NCBI GenBank assembly: GCA_965202795.1
Contig: OZ241848.1
Span: 806,001 to 870,000 of the forward strand
Direction: 5' to 3'
Origin: JACOND01 sp965202795
GTDB taxonomy: Bacteria; Bdellovibrionota; Bdellovibrionia; Bdellovibrionales; UBA1609
Length of the DNA: 64,000 nucleotides
The notes below the pieces were generated by a model. The model ran no database searches and was not told where the DNA came from. It saw nothing but the letters and a program-made list of their open reading frames with translations. Below, in pieces: positions 26,751-34,683 of this stretch (position 1 is the stretch's first letter; every line of letters begins with the position of its first letter). The position numbers and the translations under genes were made by a program.

Positions 26751-26779
26751 ATTATAATGCGCTTCGGTCCGGCAAACAA
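26751..26779 (-). promoter_or_regulatory. Promoter for coiled-coil gene copy 2
   Basis: Minus-strand TTGTTT (26779-26774), 17 bases, TATAAT (26756-26751). Same -35 and spacing as copy 1; the -35 lies within dispersed repeat B. Confidence 0.7.
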
Positions 26780-26851
26780 GCCCCCGGCCTGGATTTTCAG
26801 GCTTTCCGGGAATCTCCGGGCGGCGGGCGGACTCAAGCCATTACACGGCTT
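26771..26851 (+). repeat. Dispersed repeat, copy B
   Basis: Carries GGATTTTCAGGCTTTCCGGG, AATCTCC and the 3' block GGACTCAAGCCATT, the last shared with copy C at 34.8 kb. Confidence 0.6.
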
Positions 26852-27852
26852 TAAAGCGGGGCGGCAAAGGCCGGCTCGCCCGGGCTGAGGCAGGGCGGGA
26901 TGTCTTTCAGAAAGAGCGCGCCGCCTTTAAGCAGGCCCTCCGCCCTTCCGCCCGCAAACCCGGTTTTTAGATTCTGGCCCCAGAGATAAGCCCTGGGCGG
27001 GCTTTCCCTCCAAAAACCCTCCTCCGGCTTTTCCAGCCGGACATGCCGGGCGCCGCCGGCCAGGGGAATTTCCGCGGCCTGGCCCTCAAGATATATCCCC
27101 CCGTCAAGACAGTGCCGCCGCGGGGTTTTGCGAAACCCCATTTTTAAAAGCCCTTTGCAGGCGGGGGCGGTCTCGCTGTGCGCCGCGCCAAGGGCCTCCC
27201 GCGCCCGCGGGGAGAGCTTGCTCATGGGGATTTTTATTCCCCTGGGAAAGCGGGAAAAAAACTCTCCGCCCTCGCGGCGCAAAAGCCGGATGGCTCCGGC
27301 ATAGCTCTCGTCAACGAACGGCCGCCCCGCCTCCTCATAAAAAAAGCTTCTCAGCCTTCCGCGCTCCTCCTGAACAAAAGGCGCTGTCAGGCTCACATCC
27401 AGCACAGGGGAAAACTCCTCGGGAAAGGCGCCAACATACAGCAGGCGGACCCCGCCCAGCTGAAGCCCCAGCCTTTCAGGGGAGGCCCGGTAATTGGGAT
27501 GCAAAATCAGCCCGCCCAGCTGATGCCGCCCCTCCCCGCCCGGCGCCAGCCGCAGAATCTTGCCGGATTCCCCCTCCTCCGGCTCAATCACAAAAAAAGG
27601 ATGCGCCTCCCGGCCGTAAGCGGAAAGAATCTGGCTGGACCCCACAGCCTCGCCCAAAGACATGTCCTCCAGGACAAAAAGAAAGTTTCTTTTTTCCGCG
27701 GGCAGCTTTTTTCTAAAAGAATCCCGGCTGATTGTGATTTTTTCCTCAAGCTGGGATTCCTCCTCCGGCAGGCTGCAGAGCGGAAACAGGCCCGCCAGAT
27801 CCCGAAGGTGGGGAATGTCCTGAAAGCCCGCCTCCCGAAGCAAAAAACTCAT
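26851..27852 (-). CDS. astA: Arginine N-succinyltransferase AstA-like
   Basis: Transfers succinate from succinyl-CoA to the alpha-amino group of arginine, step one of the AST pathway. 333 residues with a GNAT-type fold: early acidic region LCSLPEEESQLEEKI, LGGLILHPNYR, LGLQLGGVRLLYVGAFPEEF and the family's EEAGRPFVDESYAGA-type segment. It overlaps the upstream aminotransferase by 4 bases (ATGA), so the two are translationally coupled. astB, astD and astE are not nearby, so the pathway is incomplete in this window. The gene symbol reflects family likeness. Confidence 0.7.
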   Translation of the reverse strand: MSFLLREAGFQDIPHLRDLAGLFPLCSLPEEESQLEEKITISRDSFRKKLPAEKRNFLFVLEDMSLGEAVGSSQILSAYGREAHPFFVIEPEEGESGKILRLAPGGEGRHQLGGLILHPNYRASPERLGLQLGGVRLLYVGAFPEEFSPVLDVSLTAPFVQEERGRLRSFFYEEAGRPFVDESYAGAIRLLRREGGEFFSRFPRGIKIPMSKLSPRAREALGAAHSETAPACKGLLKMGFRKTPRRHCLDGGIYLEGQAAEIPLAGGARHVRLEKPEEGFWRESPPRAYLWGQNLKTGFAGGRAEGLLKGGALFLKDIPPCLSPGEPAFAAPL

Positions 27853-29219
27853 GGCGCGGGATCCTCCGCTTTCAGCTGCCGCAGCGCCCGCCTCAGAATA
27901 TCAAAAGCCAGATCCAAATGGCTTTCCTCCGCTGCTGCGGGAAGAAGAAAGCGCAGCCGCCGGCGCGCCCCATGCCCGCAGGAAAAACAAATCAGCCCCT
28001 CTTGAAACAAAATCTGGAGGAGCCGGCTCAGCTGCTCCGGCCTTCCCTCCAGCGGAGCCGCCCCCATCATCAGGCCCCAGCCCTCAATTTCAGAGAGCAG
28101 GCCCTCCGCCTCCAGCCTCTTCAGCCGCCCGGTCCAGCCCTCATAAATTTGAGATATGCGGCCCCGCGGCCCCATATAGCCTTTTTCCAGGACGCGCAAA
28201 ACCGCCAGGGCGCTGTGAAAGCTGGAGCTGGCGGCGGCAAAAGTCCCCGCCACAAGCCCCGGCCGCGGGTTATACTCTCTGGTCCAGAGCGAGGCTGACA
28301 TTTGCAGGGCCTTGCCCACAGAGCAGACATCCACATAATCTCCAAGGCCAAGCCTCTCAAAAGCAAAAAACTCTCCGCTTCGGCCAAAGGTTTGAATTTC
28401 ATCAGCCCATACCGCAATGCCCTTTTGCCGGCAAAACTCAAAAAGCGGGAGAAAAAACTCCCGCGGCGCCCGGCGGCAGCCCCCATCGCCCTGCATCAGC
28501 TCCGCCATAAAGCAGGCAATCTCCGGGCCTTTTTCCCGATAATGTTTTTTCAGGGCGCTCAGCGCCGGCTCTCCGCCGCCGGCTTTGGAAAAAAAGGGAA
28601 TCCGCAGGGTTTCATTATAATCGGGAAGCCCCTCTCTGACCAGAGGATTGTCAGTGATGGAGGCCATAAGCCCTGTCCGCCCGGCAAAGGCGCCCTCAAA
28701 AGCGATGAGCAGCCGCGCCCCCGGTTTTTTTTGCCGGATGGCCTTCAGGGCGTTTTCGTTGGCCATGGAGCCGGAGGGGCAGATCCAGCCATGCCTCAGG
28801 CGCGAGCTTTTGCCAGCCAGCGAAAGCAGCTTTTCCAAAGCCTCCTTATAGACTCCGCTCATTTGGAGATGCCCCTGCATCGCGCCATCCTCCATGGCGG
28901 CCCGCAGCCCGGCCTTTACAATTTCCGGATGGGAATGGCCCAGGATATGCGCGCCGATGCCGCAGATAAAATCCAGCTTGACGCTTCCATCTGTCAGCTG
29001 AACAAAAGGCCCGTTTCCCAGGCCGGAGCTGACATAAGGGTAATAAAGATCCCTTCCCCTGAGCCGGCTGATCTCCCGGAGCAGGAGGCTGTGGCTTCCC
29101 GCCCGGTCCGGATCCGGGGGCCGCGGGCCGGAGATTTTTTTCGCCTCCCGAAGCCGCGCCGCCGCCAGAGAGCTGATCAAAGGCTCAAGAGAGCCGCCGC
29201 TTTTGGGAAAAGCCGTCAT
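27849..29219 (-). CDS. Class III PLP aminotransferase (ornithine/lysine/AstC type)
   Basis: 456 residues. PLP fold-type I with GIGAHILGHSHPEIV near residue 88, GSMANENALKAIR, FEGAFAGRTGLMASIT, VWADEIQTFGRSGEF and the Schiff-base Lys probably in CSVGKALQMS. First gene of an operon with astA; by context it could convert N-succinylornithine (AstC role) or lysine/ornithine. The N-terminus is about 40 residues longer than most AstC proteins. ATG directly follows an inverted repeat; no strong ribosome site is visible. Confidence 0.75.
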   Translation of the reverse strand: MTAFPKSGGSLEPLISSLAAARLREAKKISGPRPPDPDRAGSHSLLLREISRLRGRDLYYPYVSSGLGNGPFVQLTDGSVKLDFICGIGAHILGHSHPEIVKAGLRAAMEDGAMQGHLQMSGVYKEALEKLLSLAGKSSRLRHGWICPSGSMANENALKAIRQKKPGARLLIAFEGAFAGRTGLMASITDNPLVREGLPDYNETLRIPFFSKAGGGEPALSALKKHYREKGPEIACFMAELMQGDGGCRRAPREFFLPLFEFCRQKGIAVWADEIQTFGRSGEFFAFERLGLGDYVDVCSVGKALQMSASLWTREYNPRPGLVAGTFAAASSSFHSALAVLRVLEKGYMGPRGRISQIYEGWTGRLKRLEAEGLLSEIEGWGLMMGAAPLEGRPEQLSRLLQILFQEGLICFSCGHGARRRLRFLLPAAAEESHLDLAFDILRRALRQLKAEDPAP

Positions 29220-29221
29220 TA

Positions 29222-29235
29222 GGGGAATTTTCCCC
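29222..29235. promoter_or_regulatory. Inverted repeat at the aminotransferase start
   Basis: GGGGAA and TTCCCC around TT, ending 2 bases from the ATG of the aminotransferase (minus strand). A TTGACA/TTGATC-type -35 lies just upstream on that strand. A repressor site for arginine or lysine catabolism would fit here, but this is inference. Confidence 0.4.
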
Positions 29236-29389
29236 GGTTTTTGTCAAACGATCAAGGGGCTTGAGTTTGCGCGGGGGCCTCTGCGGAGCTTTCAGGACAC
29301 TCTTAAAGGCTCTGCCGCGGGGAGGGCCGGGCTGGATTTAGAGCCGCAGCGCGCGCGAAGCCCTCCCAATTATGCCAGCCCCTCGCAAG

Positions 29390-29683
29390 TCAGCTCCGGT
29401 CTTTCACAAAAAGAGCGCTTTTTCGGCTAAAGCCATCCTCTAAATATTGGCTGTAAAGCAGATCCCATTCGGAAGAGCCGGGAATGACGCCCCTTTTGAG
29501 GGACTGGATTTTTGCCTGGGCGGCTCTGTCCAGCTCCTCCCACTCGCTGACAAACCGGGCGATCCCGGCTTTTGCCGCGCGAAGAAGAGCCTCTCTTGAG
29601 GGGCTGCTGAGCAGATCTCCTTTTAAGAGATCATCAGCCAAAATATGGGACAGGCTGTTTTGCCGGCCATCGGATAAAGCCAT
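29390..29683 (-). CDS. DUF507 family protein, 1
   Basis: 97 residues, helical. Sequence LSHILADDLLKGDLL, an RFVSEWEELDRAAQAKI helix, then LKRGVIPGSSEWDLLYSQYLEDG, the pattern of the DUF507 family found mainly in deltaproteobacteria and Aquificota. Function unknown. It is 54 bases downstream of a second DUF507 gene; this pairing is usual for the family. Confidence 0.75.
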   Translation of the reverse strand: MALSDGRQNSLSHILADDLLKGDLLSSPSREALLRAAKAGIARFVSEWEELDRAAQAKIQSLKRGVIPGSSEWDLLYSQYLEDGFSRKSALFVKDRS

Positions 29684-29737
29684 TGGTTTCTCCGCAGGTT
29701 GTTTTTGCCGCCGCGCGCCCAGCCTCTGAGGCTGCCC

Positions 29738-30013
29738 TCACAGGACAAAGCCTTTTTTTTCCGCCAGCCGCCTTTTCAGCAGGGGGCGCATTTTGCCCCG
29801 CTCAAAAGCATGCCCCTGCCGCTCCAGCTCATCCATCATCCGGGCCGCCTCCCGCTCCAGCTCCCGCTCCTGCTGAAAATTCAAATGGATCAGATGGGCG
29901 ATTCTTTTTCTGAGAGCCTCCGGCGAGCCGGAGATCTGAATCCCCCGGATCTTTTGAAGCTCCCGCAAAACCAGCTCGGAAATCCTAAGGCCCATCAGAT
30001 GATCTTTGCTCAT
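29738..30013 (-). CDS. DUF507 family protein, 2
   Basis: 91 residues, helical and charged: LRISELVLRELQKIRGIQI, RKRIAHLIHLNFQQERELERE and a basic C-terminus. Second member of the DUF507 pair. The ATG lies only 8 bases after a TTTGCT -10 (TTGACA -35 at 30045-30050), with no ribosome site, so the message is probably leaderless. Confidence 0.75.
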   Translation of the reverse strand: MSKDHLMGLRISELVLRELQKIRGIQISGSPEALRKRIAHLIHLNFQQERELEREAARMMDELERQGHAFERGKMRPLLKRRLAEKKGFVL

Positions 30014-30021
30014 TTAGAATC

Positions 30022-30050
30022 AGCAAACAGCCCCCCAGCCGGGCTGTCAA
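30022..30050 (-). promoter_or_regulatory. Promoter of the DUF507 pair, near-leaderless
   Basis: Minus-strand TTGACA (30050-30045), 17 bases, TTTGCT (30027-30022), 8 bases to ATG 30013. Confidence 0.5.
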
Positions 30051-30133
30051 GAAAAATTTGCCGGCCCGCGCCTCGCCGCCGCCCGGCCCCGGGAAAAACC
30101 CGCGCCGCTTAAAAAAAAACCGCCGCGGGGAGC

Positions 30134-30163
30134 TTGACCCGCGCCGGCAAAGCCGCTTATAGT
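30134..30163 (+). promoter_or_regulatory. Promoter giving a leaderless grxD mRNA
   Basis: TTGACC at 30134-30139, 18 bases, TATAGT at 30158-30163, with only 7 bases to ATG 30171. Confidence 0.65.
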
Positions 30164-30170
30164 GGCTTTT

Positions 30171-30503
30171 ATGGAAGCCAGAGAGAGAATTTCCCGCCTG
30201 CTGTCCGAAAATCCCGTCATGCTGTTTATGAAGGGAAGCCCGGAGCGGCCCCAGTGCGGCTTTTCCGCAAGGGTGGTTCAGATTCTGGGGTTTTTAAAAA
30301 TTAAATACAGCTTTTTTGATGTTCTCTCTGACGGGGAGATTCGCCAGGGCGTCAAGGACTACGGCAGCTGGCCCACCATCCCCCAGCTGTATGTCAACAA
30401 AGAGCTTCTTGGGGGCTGCGACATTGTTCAGGAGCAGTTTGAGTCGGGAGAGCTGGAAAAAACGCTGGCTCCCTTTGCTGAAAGCTCCCCCGCCGCGGAA
30501 TGA
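30171..30503 (+). CDS. grxD: Monothiol glutaredoxin (Grx4/GrxD type)
   Basis: 110 residues; CGFS active site in PQCGFSARVV, then WPTIPQLYV and GGCDIV, the glutathione-binding motifs. Monothiol glutaredoxins carry and transfer Fe-S clusters, often with BolA. The ATG at 30171 is preferred to the GTG at 30162, because the GTG overlaps the promoter -10. The mRNA should begin at or one base before the ATG. Convergent with the next gene. Confidence 0.92.
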   Translation: MEARERISRLLSENPVMLFMKGSPERPQCGFSARVVQILGFLKIKYSFFDVLSDGEIRQGVKDYGSWPTIPQLYVNKELLGGCDIVQEQFESGELEKTLAPFAESSPAAE

Positions 30504-30540
30504 GGCATAAAACACCCCCCCTCCGCCCGAATCGCCCGAA

Positions 30541-30954
30541 TCAAAAATCAAAGAGATCATCCAGAAACCGGCCGGTTTCGCGGAAGGCCTCATCCACAAC
30601 ATCATCCACAGCTTTAGCCGCGTCTGGAGCGATTGCGCGAAGGGCAATGCCCGCGCCCGCGCCCATGGCCGCATCTGTCATAAGGCCGGCGGCGGAGATT
30701 TCCTCTCCTGTGACGGCGTCCAGGGCAAGGCCGCCCGCGGCCCCCCCGGCGGCGTCTCTTGCAAGGCTGTCATCTGTTTCTTCCGGCGGCCTTTCAGCCA
30801 GAGAGGAGGGCTTTTCAGCCGGGCTGGCGGGTTTGCCAGCAGCTGTTTTTGGCATAAGCGCCTCTTTGCAGTTTGAAGAGGCCCCCGCTGCAAACCCCGC
30901 GCAAAGGCTGAAAACAAAAAGCCCCGGCAGAAATCCAACAGGCGGAAATTTCAT
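30541..30954 (-). CDS. Exported Ala/Gly-rich protein with glycine-zipper-like segment
   Basis: About 137 residues: signal peptide (MKFPPVGFLPGLFVFSLCAGFAAGASS), a Pro/Ala/Glu linker, then AAGGAAGGLALDAVTG and AAMGAGAGIAL segments resembling glycine zippers of outer-membrane or envelope lipoproteins, and an acidic C-terminus. A Cys follows the signal region (SSNCKEAL), compatible with a lipoprotein although the lipobox is poor. ATG 30954 lies 10 bases after a CATAAT -10. Function unknown. Confidence 0.6.
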   Translation of the reverse strand: MKFPPVGFLPGLFVFSLCAGFAAGASSNCKEALMPKTAAGKPASPAEKPSSLAERPPEETDDSLARDAAGGAAGGLALDAVTGEEISAAGLMTDAAMGAGAGIALRAIAPDAAKAVDDVVDEAFRETGRFLDDLFDF

Positions 30955-30964
30955 GATGCCATTC

Positions 30965-30994
30965 ATTATGACACAAGCATGACACGGGAGGCAA
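30965..30994 (-). promoter_or_regulatory. Promoter for the exported Ala/Gly-rich protein
   Basis: Minus-strand TTGCCT (30994-30989), 18 bases, CATAAT (30970-30965), 10 bases to ATG 30954; no ribosome site. Confidence 0.45.
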
Positions 30995-31169
30995 AAAAAA
31001 TCAAGCTTTTTTGGCAAACCCGCATTGCAGCGCAAATTTTTCACAGACATCGCGGGAGACAATAAAACGCCAGGCTTTTTTTGAGCTTGAAAGCGCTGTA
31101 AAGTTAAGCTTTTCCAGGGCTTTTATAAAAAAGTTTCGCAAGGGGCATTTTGCCGGCGCGGAGGAAAAC

Positions 31170-34013
31170 ATGGCGGATCAATTTCGCAGCGCCCTGCATC
31201 TTCCAAAAACTGATTTTCCGATGAAGGCGCGGCTTTCGGAAAGAGAGCCGGAAATCATAAAGCTCTGGCGCCGCCGGGACATCCCCAAAAAAATCCGGGA
31301 AAAAAGAAAATCCGCTCCGGTTTTTTTTCTCCCTGACGGCCCGCCCTACGCCAACGGGGACATTCACATAGGCCATGCCCTGAACAAAATCCTGAAAGAC
31401 ATTGCCCTCAAATACAAGAGCATGGCCGGCTTTCAGGCGCCCTTTCTTCCCTCCTGGGACTGCCATGGCCTCCCCATTGAGCTGAAGGCCCTGGAGCGGG
31501 CGGCTGAAAACCCCGCAGGCCCCGCCGCCAGCTCCAAAGCGCCCCCCGCGCCGCGCGCTGTGCGGGAGCTTTGCCGCCGGGAGGCCCGGCGCTGGATTGA
31601 GCGGCAGAAAAAAAGCTTTCAAAGGCTTGGGGTCCTGGCCCATTGGGAAAAGCCTCTTTTAACCATGGATCCGGCTTATGAGGCGGAAGAGGTCCGCCAG
31701 CTTGCGCGGCTGGCGGAAAAGGGCCTGCTTTACAGAGGAAAAAAGCCGGTTTTCTGGTGCTTTAAGCTGCAGACCGCCCTGGCTTTTTCCGAGGCTGTCT
31801 ACCGCGACCGCAAAAGCCCCTCAATTTATGTGAAGTTTTCCCTGGGCCGGGAGGCCTGCCGCCGGCTGAATGTCAAAGGCCCCGCGGCAGCTGTTATATG
31901 GACCACAACCCCCTGGACTCTTCCAGCCAACAGCGCCATAGCCCTGCATCCTGACTTTAAATACAGCCTCTGCCGGGCGCCGGGCGGAGAGCTTTGGCTT
32001 GTGGCTGAGGGTTTGAGGGAGGCCTTTTCCGAAGCCGCGGGCTTAAGCCGCCCGCTGAGGCCGCAAAAAACCTTTAAGGGGCGGGAGCTGGAGGGGCTCT
32101 CGGCCCGCCACCCCTTTATTGAAAGAGACTCTCCTTTGGTTTTGGGCGCCCATGTGAGTTTGGATGCGGGAACCGGCTGTGTTCACACGGCTCCGGGCCA
32201 TGGGCTGGAGGACTTTGGCGCCGGCAAAAAATACCGGCTGCCGGCGCGCTGCCCTGTGGATGAGAGGGGGCATTTTACAGAGGAGGCGGGCGAAGATCTG
32301 AAAGGGGCTTTTATCTTTAAAGGCAATAAAATCATTCAAAAGCGGCTTCGCGAATCCGGCCATCTTATAGCTGAAGGCGAGATCACGCACAGCTATCCCC
32401 ACAGCGAGCGCTCCGGCTCCCCTTTGATTTACCGCCTGACCCCCCAGTGGTTTCTGGCCCTGGATCGGGAGGAAAAAGCCGCTGCCTCCGCCTCGTCCGG
32501 CGGGAAGAGTCTCCGCCGCCAGGCTCTGGCCGCCTGTGATCAGGTTCAGTTCAATCCGCCGGAAAGCCGCGCCCGCCTGGAGGCCATGTTGCGGGGCAGC
32601 CCGGACTGGTGCCTGAGCCGCCAAAGGCTCTGGGGCGTTCCCATCCCGGTTTTTTACTGCCGCGGCTGCGGCGAGCCGCTTTTAAGCCCCTCAGCCATGC
32701 GCGCCATTGCTGATGGAATGGAGGCGGGCGGAGAGGGGATTGAATATTATTTTTCCCGCCCGGCGGGAGAGCTTCTTCCCGCCGGCGCAAAATGCGCGGC
32801 CTGCGGCGGCGCGGAGTTTAAAAAAGGGGGGGATATTCTGGATGTCTGGTTTGACAGCGGCATTCAGCGGGCGGTTTTTGAAAAGCTGCGGGGAATGCCT
32901 TTTCCGGCCGACCTGTTTCTTGAGGGGAGCGATCAGCACCGCGGCTGGTTTCAGACCAGCCTGATTTCCGCCATCGCGCTTGAGGGCGGCGCGCCTTTTA
33001 AGGCGCTTGTCACCCATGGCTTTGTAAACGACAGAGAGGGGCGGAAAATGAGCAAAAGCCGGGGCAATGTTTTAGGCCCTCAGGAGATGATTCAGAAAAA
33101 CGGGGCGGAGATCTTGCGAATCTGGATCGCAAGCGAAAACACCGCTCATGACTTGAGGGCCGGCGGCGGGCGGCTCCAGAAAGCGGCGGAGATTTACCGG
33201 CGCTTTCGCAACACATTTCGCTTCTTTTTGGGGAATTTGAATGATTTTGATCCGCAGCGGAATCTTTTGCCCTTTCAGGATCTGGACGCTGCCGACCGCT
33301 GGATTCTCTGCCGGCTCAGCGCCCTTGTCCGGGAGGCTGGCGCGGATTATGAGAGCTATGCCTTTCACAGGCTGCATCAGCGGCTGAGCCGGTTTTTTTC
33401 CTCTGATCTGTCGGCGTTTTATTTGGACATTATCAAGGACCGCCTCTACACCTTTGGAAAAAACAGCCCTCCGCGGCGGGCCGCGCAAAGCGCTCTTTTT
33501 CATCTGCTTCAGACTCTGCCGCCCCTTATGGCGCCCATTTCAAGCTTTCTTTCAGAGGAGGTTTATGGCCATATCCCCTGGAGCCGCCGGGAGAGCGTTT
33601 TCCTGGAGGATTTTCCAGAAGCCCGCCCCGGCTGGAGGGACAGCCCGCTGGAGCGGCTTTTTGAAAAGCTTTTTCCCCTGCGCGGGGAGCTGAACAAAGA
33701 GCTGGAGCTGTGGCGGCGGGCGGGCAGGATCGGCTCCCCCCTTGAGGCCGCCGCCGGCCTGAGCCTTCCAGAAGGCTTTCTAAAGCCGGAGCTTTCCGGG
33801 CGCGAGCTGCGGGAGTTTTTCTCTGTCTCTCAAGTCATTTTTTTGGATCCGCCGGCCTCCCGGGCGGGAGCCGGCATAAAAGCCCTTAAGGCCAGAGGGG
33901 AAAAATGCCTCCGTTGCTGGATGTTCAGCCCTGGCTTGAGCCTTGAAAAAACCTGCCCCAAATGCCAAAAAAGCCTTGCTCTTGACGCCGCTGCCGGCCA
34001 GCCCTCCCCTTAA
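31170..34013 (+). CDS. ileS: Isoleucyl-tRNA synthetase
   Basis: Class I aminoacyl-tRNA synthetase charging tRNA-Ile and editing valine. 947 residues: HIGH-type motif GDIHIGHALN near residue 65, editing domain with WTTTPWTLPANSAIAL and GTGCVHTAPGHG, GSDQHRGWFQTSL, the KMSKS motif in GRKMSKSRGN, and a C-terminal zinc ribbon with CLRCW and CPKCQ. ATG 31170 follows GGAGGAAAAC; the frame is open upstream but lacks homology. The last 126 coding bases plus 28 downstream bases are repeated at 35263-35416, just before lspA. Confidence 0.97.
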   Translation: MADQFRSALHLPKTDFPMKARLSEREPEIIKLWRRRDIPKKIREKRKSAPVFFLPDGPPYANGDIHIGHALNKILKDIALKYKSMAGFQAPFLPSWDCHGLPIELKALERAAENPAGPAASSKAPPAPRAVRELCRREARRWIERQKKSFQRLGVLAHWEKPLLTMDPAYEAEEVRQLARLAEKGLLYRGKKPVFWCFKLQTALAFSEAVYRDRKSPSIYVKFSLGREACRRLNVKGPAAAVIWTTTPWTLPANSAIALHPDFKYSLCRAPGGELWLVAEGLREAFSEAAGLSRPLRPQKTFKGRELEGLSARHPFIERDSPLVLGAHVSLDAGTGCVHTAPGHGLEDFGAGKKYRLPARCPVDERGHFTEEAGEDLKGAFIFKGNKIIQKRLRESGHLIAEGEITHSYPHSERSGSPLIYRLTPQWFLALDREEKAAASASSGGKSLRRQALAACDQVQFNPPESRARLEAMLRGSPDWCLSRQRLWGVPIPVFYCRGCGEPLLSPSAMRAIADGMEAGGEGIEYYFSRPAGELLPAGAKCAACGGAEFKKGGDILDVWFDSGIQRAVFEKLRGMPFPADLFLEGSDQHRGWFQTSLISAIALEGGAPFKALVTHGFVNDREGRKMSKSRGNVLGPQEMIQKNGAEILRIWIASENTAHDLRAGGGRLQKAAEIYRRFRNTFRFFLGNLNDFDPQRNLLPFQDLDAADRWILCRLSALVREAGADYESYAFHRLHQRLSRFFSSDLSAFYLDIIKDRLYTFGKNSPPRRAAQSALFHLLQTLPPLMAPISSFLSEEVYGHIPWSRRESVFLEDFPEARPGWRDSPLERLFEKLFPLRGELNKELELWRRAGRIGSPLEAAAGLSLPEGFLKPELSGRELREFFSVSQVIFLDPPASRAGAGIKALKARGEKCLRCWMFSPGLSLEKTCPKCQKSLALDAAAGQPSP

Positions 34014-34041
34014 GCGGATTTTTTGGGAAAAAGCCGGCATG
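33888..34041 (+). repeat. Direct repeat, copy 1: ileS 3' end
   Basis: 154 bases including the zinc-ribbon codons and the sequence after the stop. It differs from 35263-35416 at about half a dozen positions. Confidence 0.95.
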
Positions 34042-34062
34042 TTCGCCTGGCCTTTTTACCTC

Positions 34063-34249
34063 AGATAAAGATAAATAAAAATTCAGCCATATAGCCAGTT
34101 ATCTTTTTATCTTTAATCTAACTTATCTAAAACATAGTAATTGCGGAGCGCGCGAAAAAAGAAAAATTTTCCTTCAGACAAAGGCAAAAAAACAAATAGC
34201 CATGTAAATTTTCAGAATCGGTTAAAGGAAGAGAGAGATAAAGATAAGG
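34063..34249. repeat. GATAAAGATAA-type direct and inverted repeats
   Basis: AGATAAAGATAAATAA at 34063, the inverted form TTATCTTTTTATCTTT at 34099-34114 with a further TTATCT at 34123, and GAGATAAAGATAAGG at 34235. The region is AT-rich, unlike its surroundings; such clusters act as operator or replication iterons in some elements. Confidence 0.5.
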
Positions 34250-34308
34250 CAGCAGGAATTAGCGGAGGCGGCCAGAGCCTGGATAACATTCCATTTTGAG
34301 GGGGAGCT

Positions 34309-34476
34309 ATGAAAATTGATATTGAGAAAATGCTGGCCGATTTTGAGGCGAATCTTGAGGATCAGCTGAAGGCCGATGATCTGGCCGCCGCGGCCGCGCC
34401 AGGCCGGCCCGCGGGGGCTTTTCTATCCGCGCAGCCCGGAGACGCGCCCGCTGCCTGTCCGAACCGCGGCTTTTGA
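34309..34476 (+). CDS. Small ORF in the ileS-lspA insertion
   Basis: 55 residues starting MKIDIEKMLADFEANLEDQL, an acidic amphipathic helix, then an Ala/Pro/Gly-rich tail with one Cys. GGGGGAGCT immediately precedes the ATG. Too short for recognition. It overlaps the opposite-strand zinc-finger ORF at its 3' end. Confidence 0.4.
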   Translation: MKIDIEKMLADFEANLEDQLKADDLAAAAAPGRPAGAFLSAQPGDAPAACPNRGF

Positions 34477-34683
34477 CTGAAAGCGCGACCGGCAGGCCAC
34501 GGAGCAAAATTTTGGATTTGTTGTCGGGACGCCGCAGGCGAAACAGGCCCGCGCCCGATCTTTAGCTATGGATGATCTGCCGGAAGACATACAGGAAACC
34601 CCGCAATAAAGCGCTTTCCCCACAAACCGGGGATTAACCGAAAAAGGCTTTTGGCAAACCTTGCAAAGGACCTTGACCGTCAT
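34423..34683 (-). CDS. Small zinc-finger protein, possible HNH-enzyme remnant
   Basis: 86 residues with two four-Cys sets: C-x2-C (CKVC) with C-x3-C (CGVSC), then CFAC with CSVAC, an arrangement seen in the N-terminal zinc motifs of phage-type HNH endonucleases and related DNA-binding proteins. The rest is short and basic. The regular Cys spacing argues for a real or formerly real protein. It lies inside the insertion beside lspA. Confidence 0.5.
   Translation of the reverse strand: MTVKVLCKVCQKPFSVNPRFVGKALYCGVSCMSSGRSSIAKDRARACFACGVPTTNPKFCSVACRSRFQSKAAVRTGSGRVSGLRG

Noticed and set aside
31011..31169. Upstream extension of the ileS frame
   Set aside because: No family homology; ATG 31170 has a clear GGAGG site.
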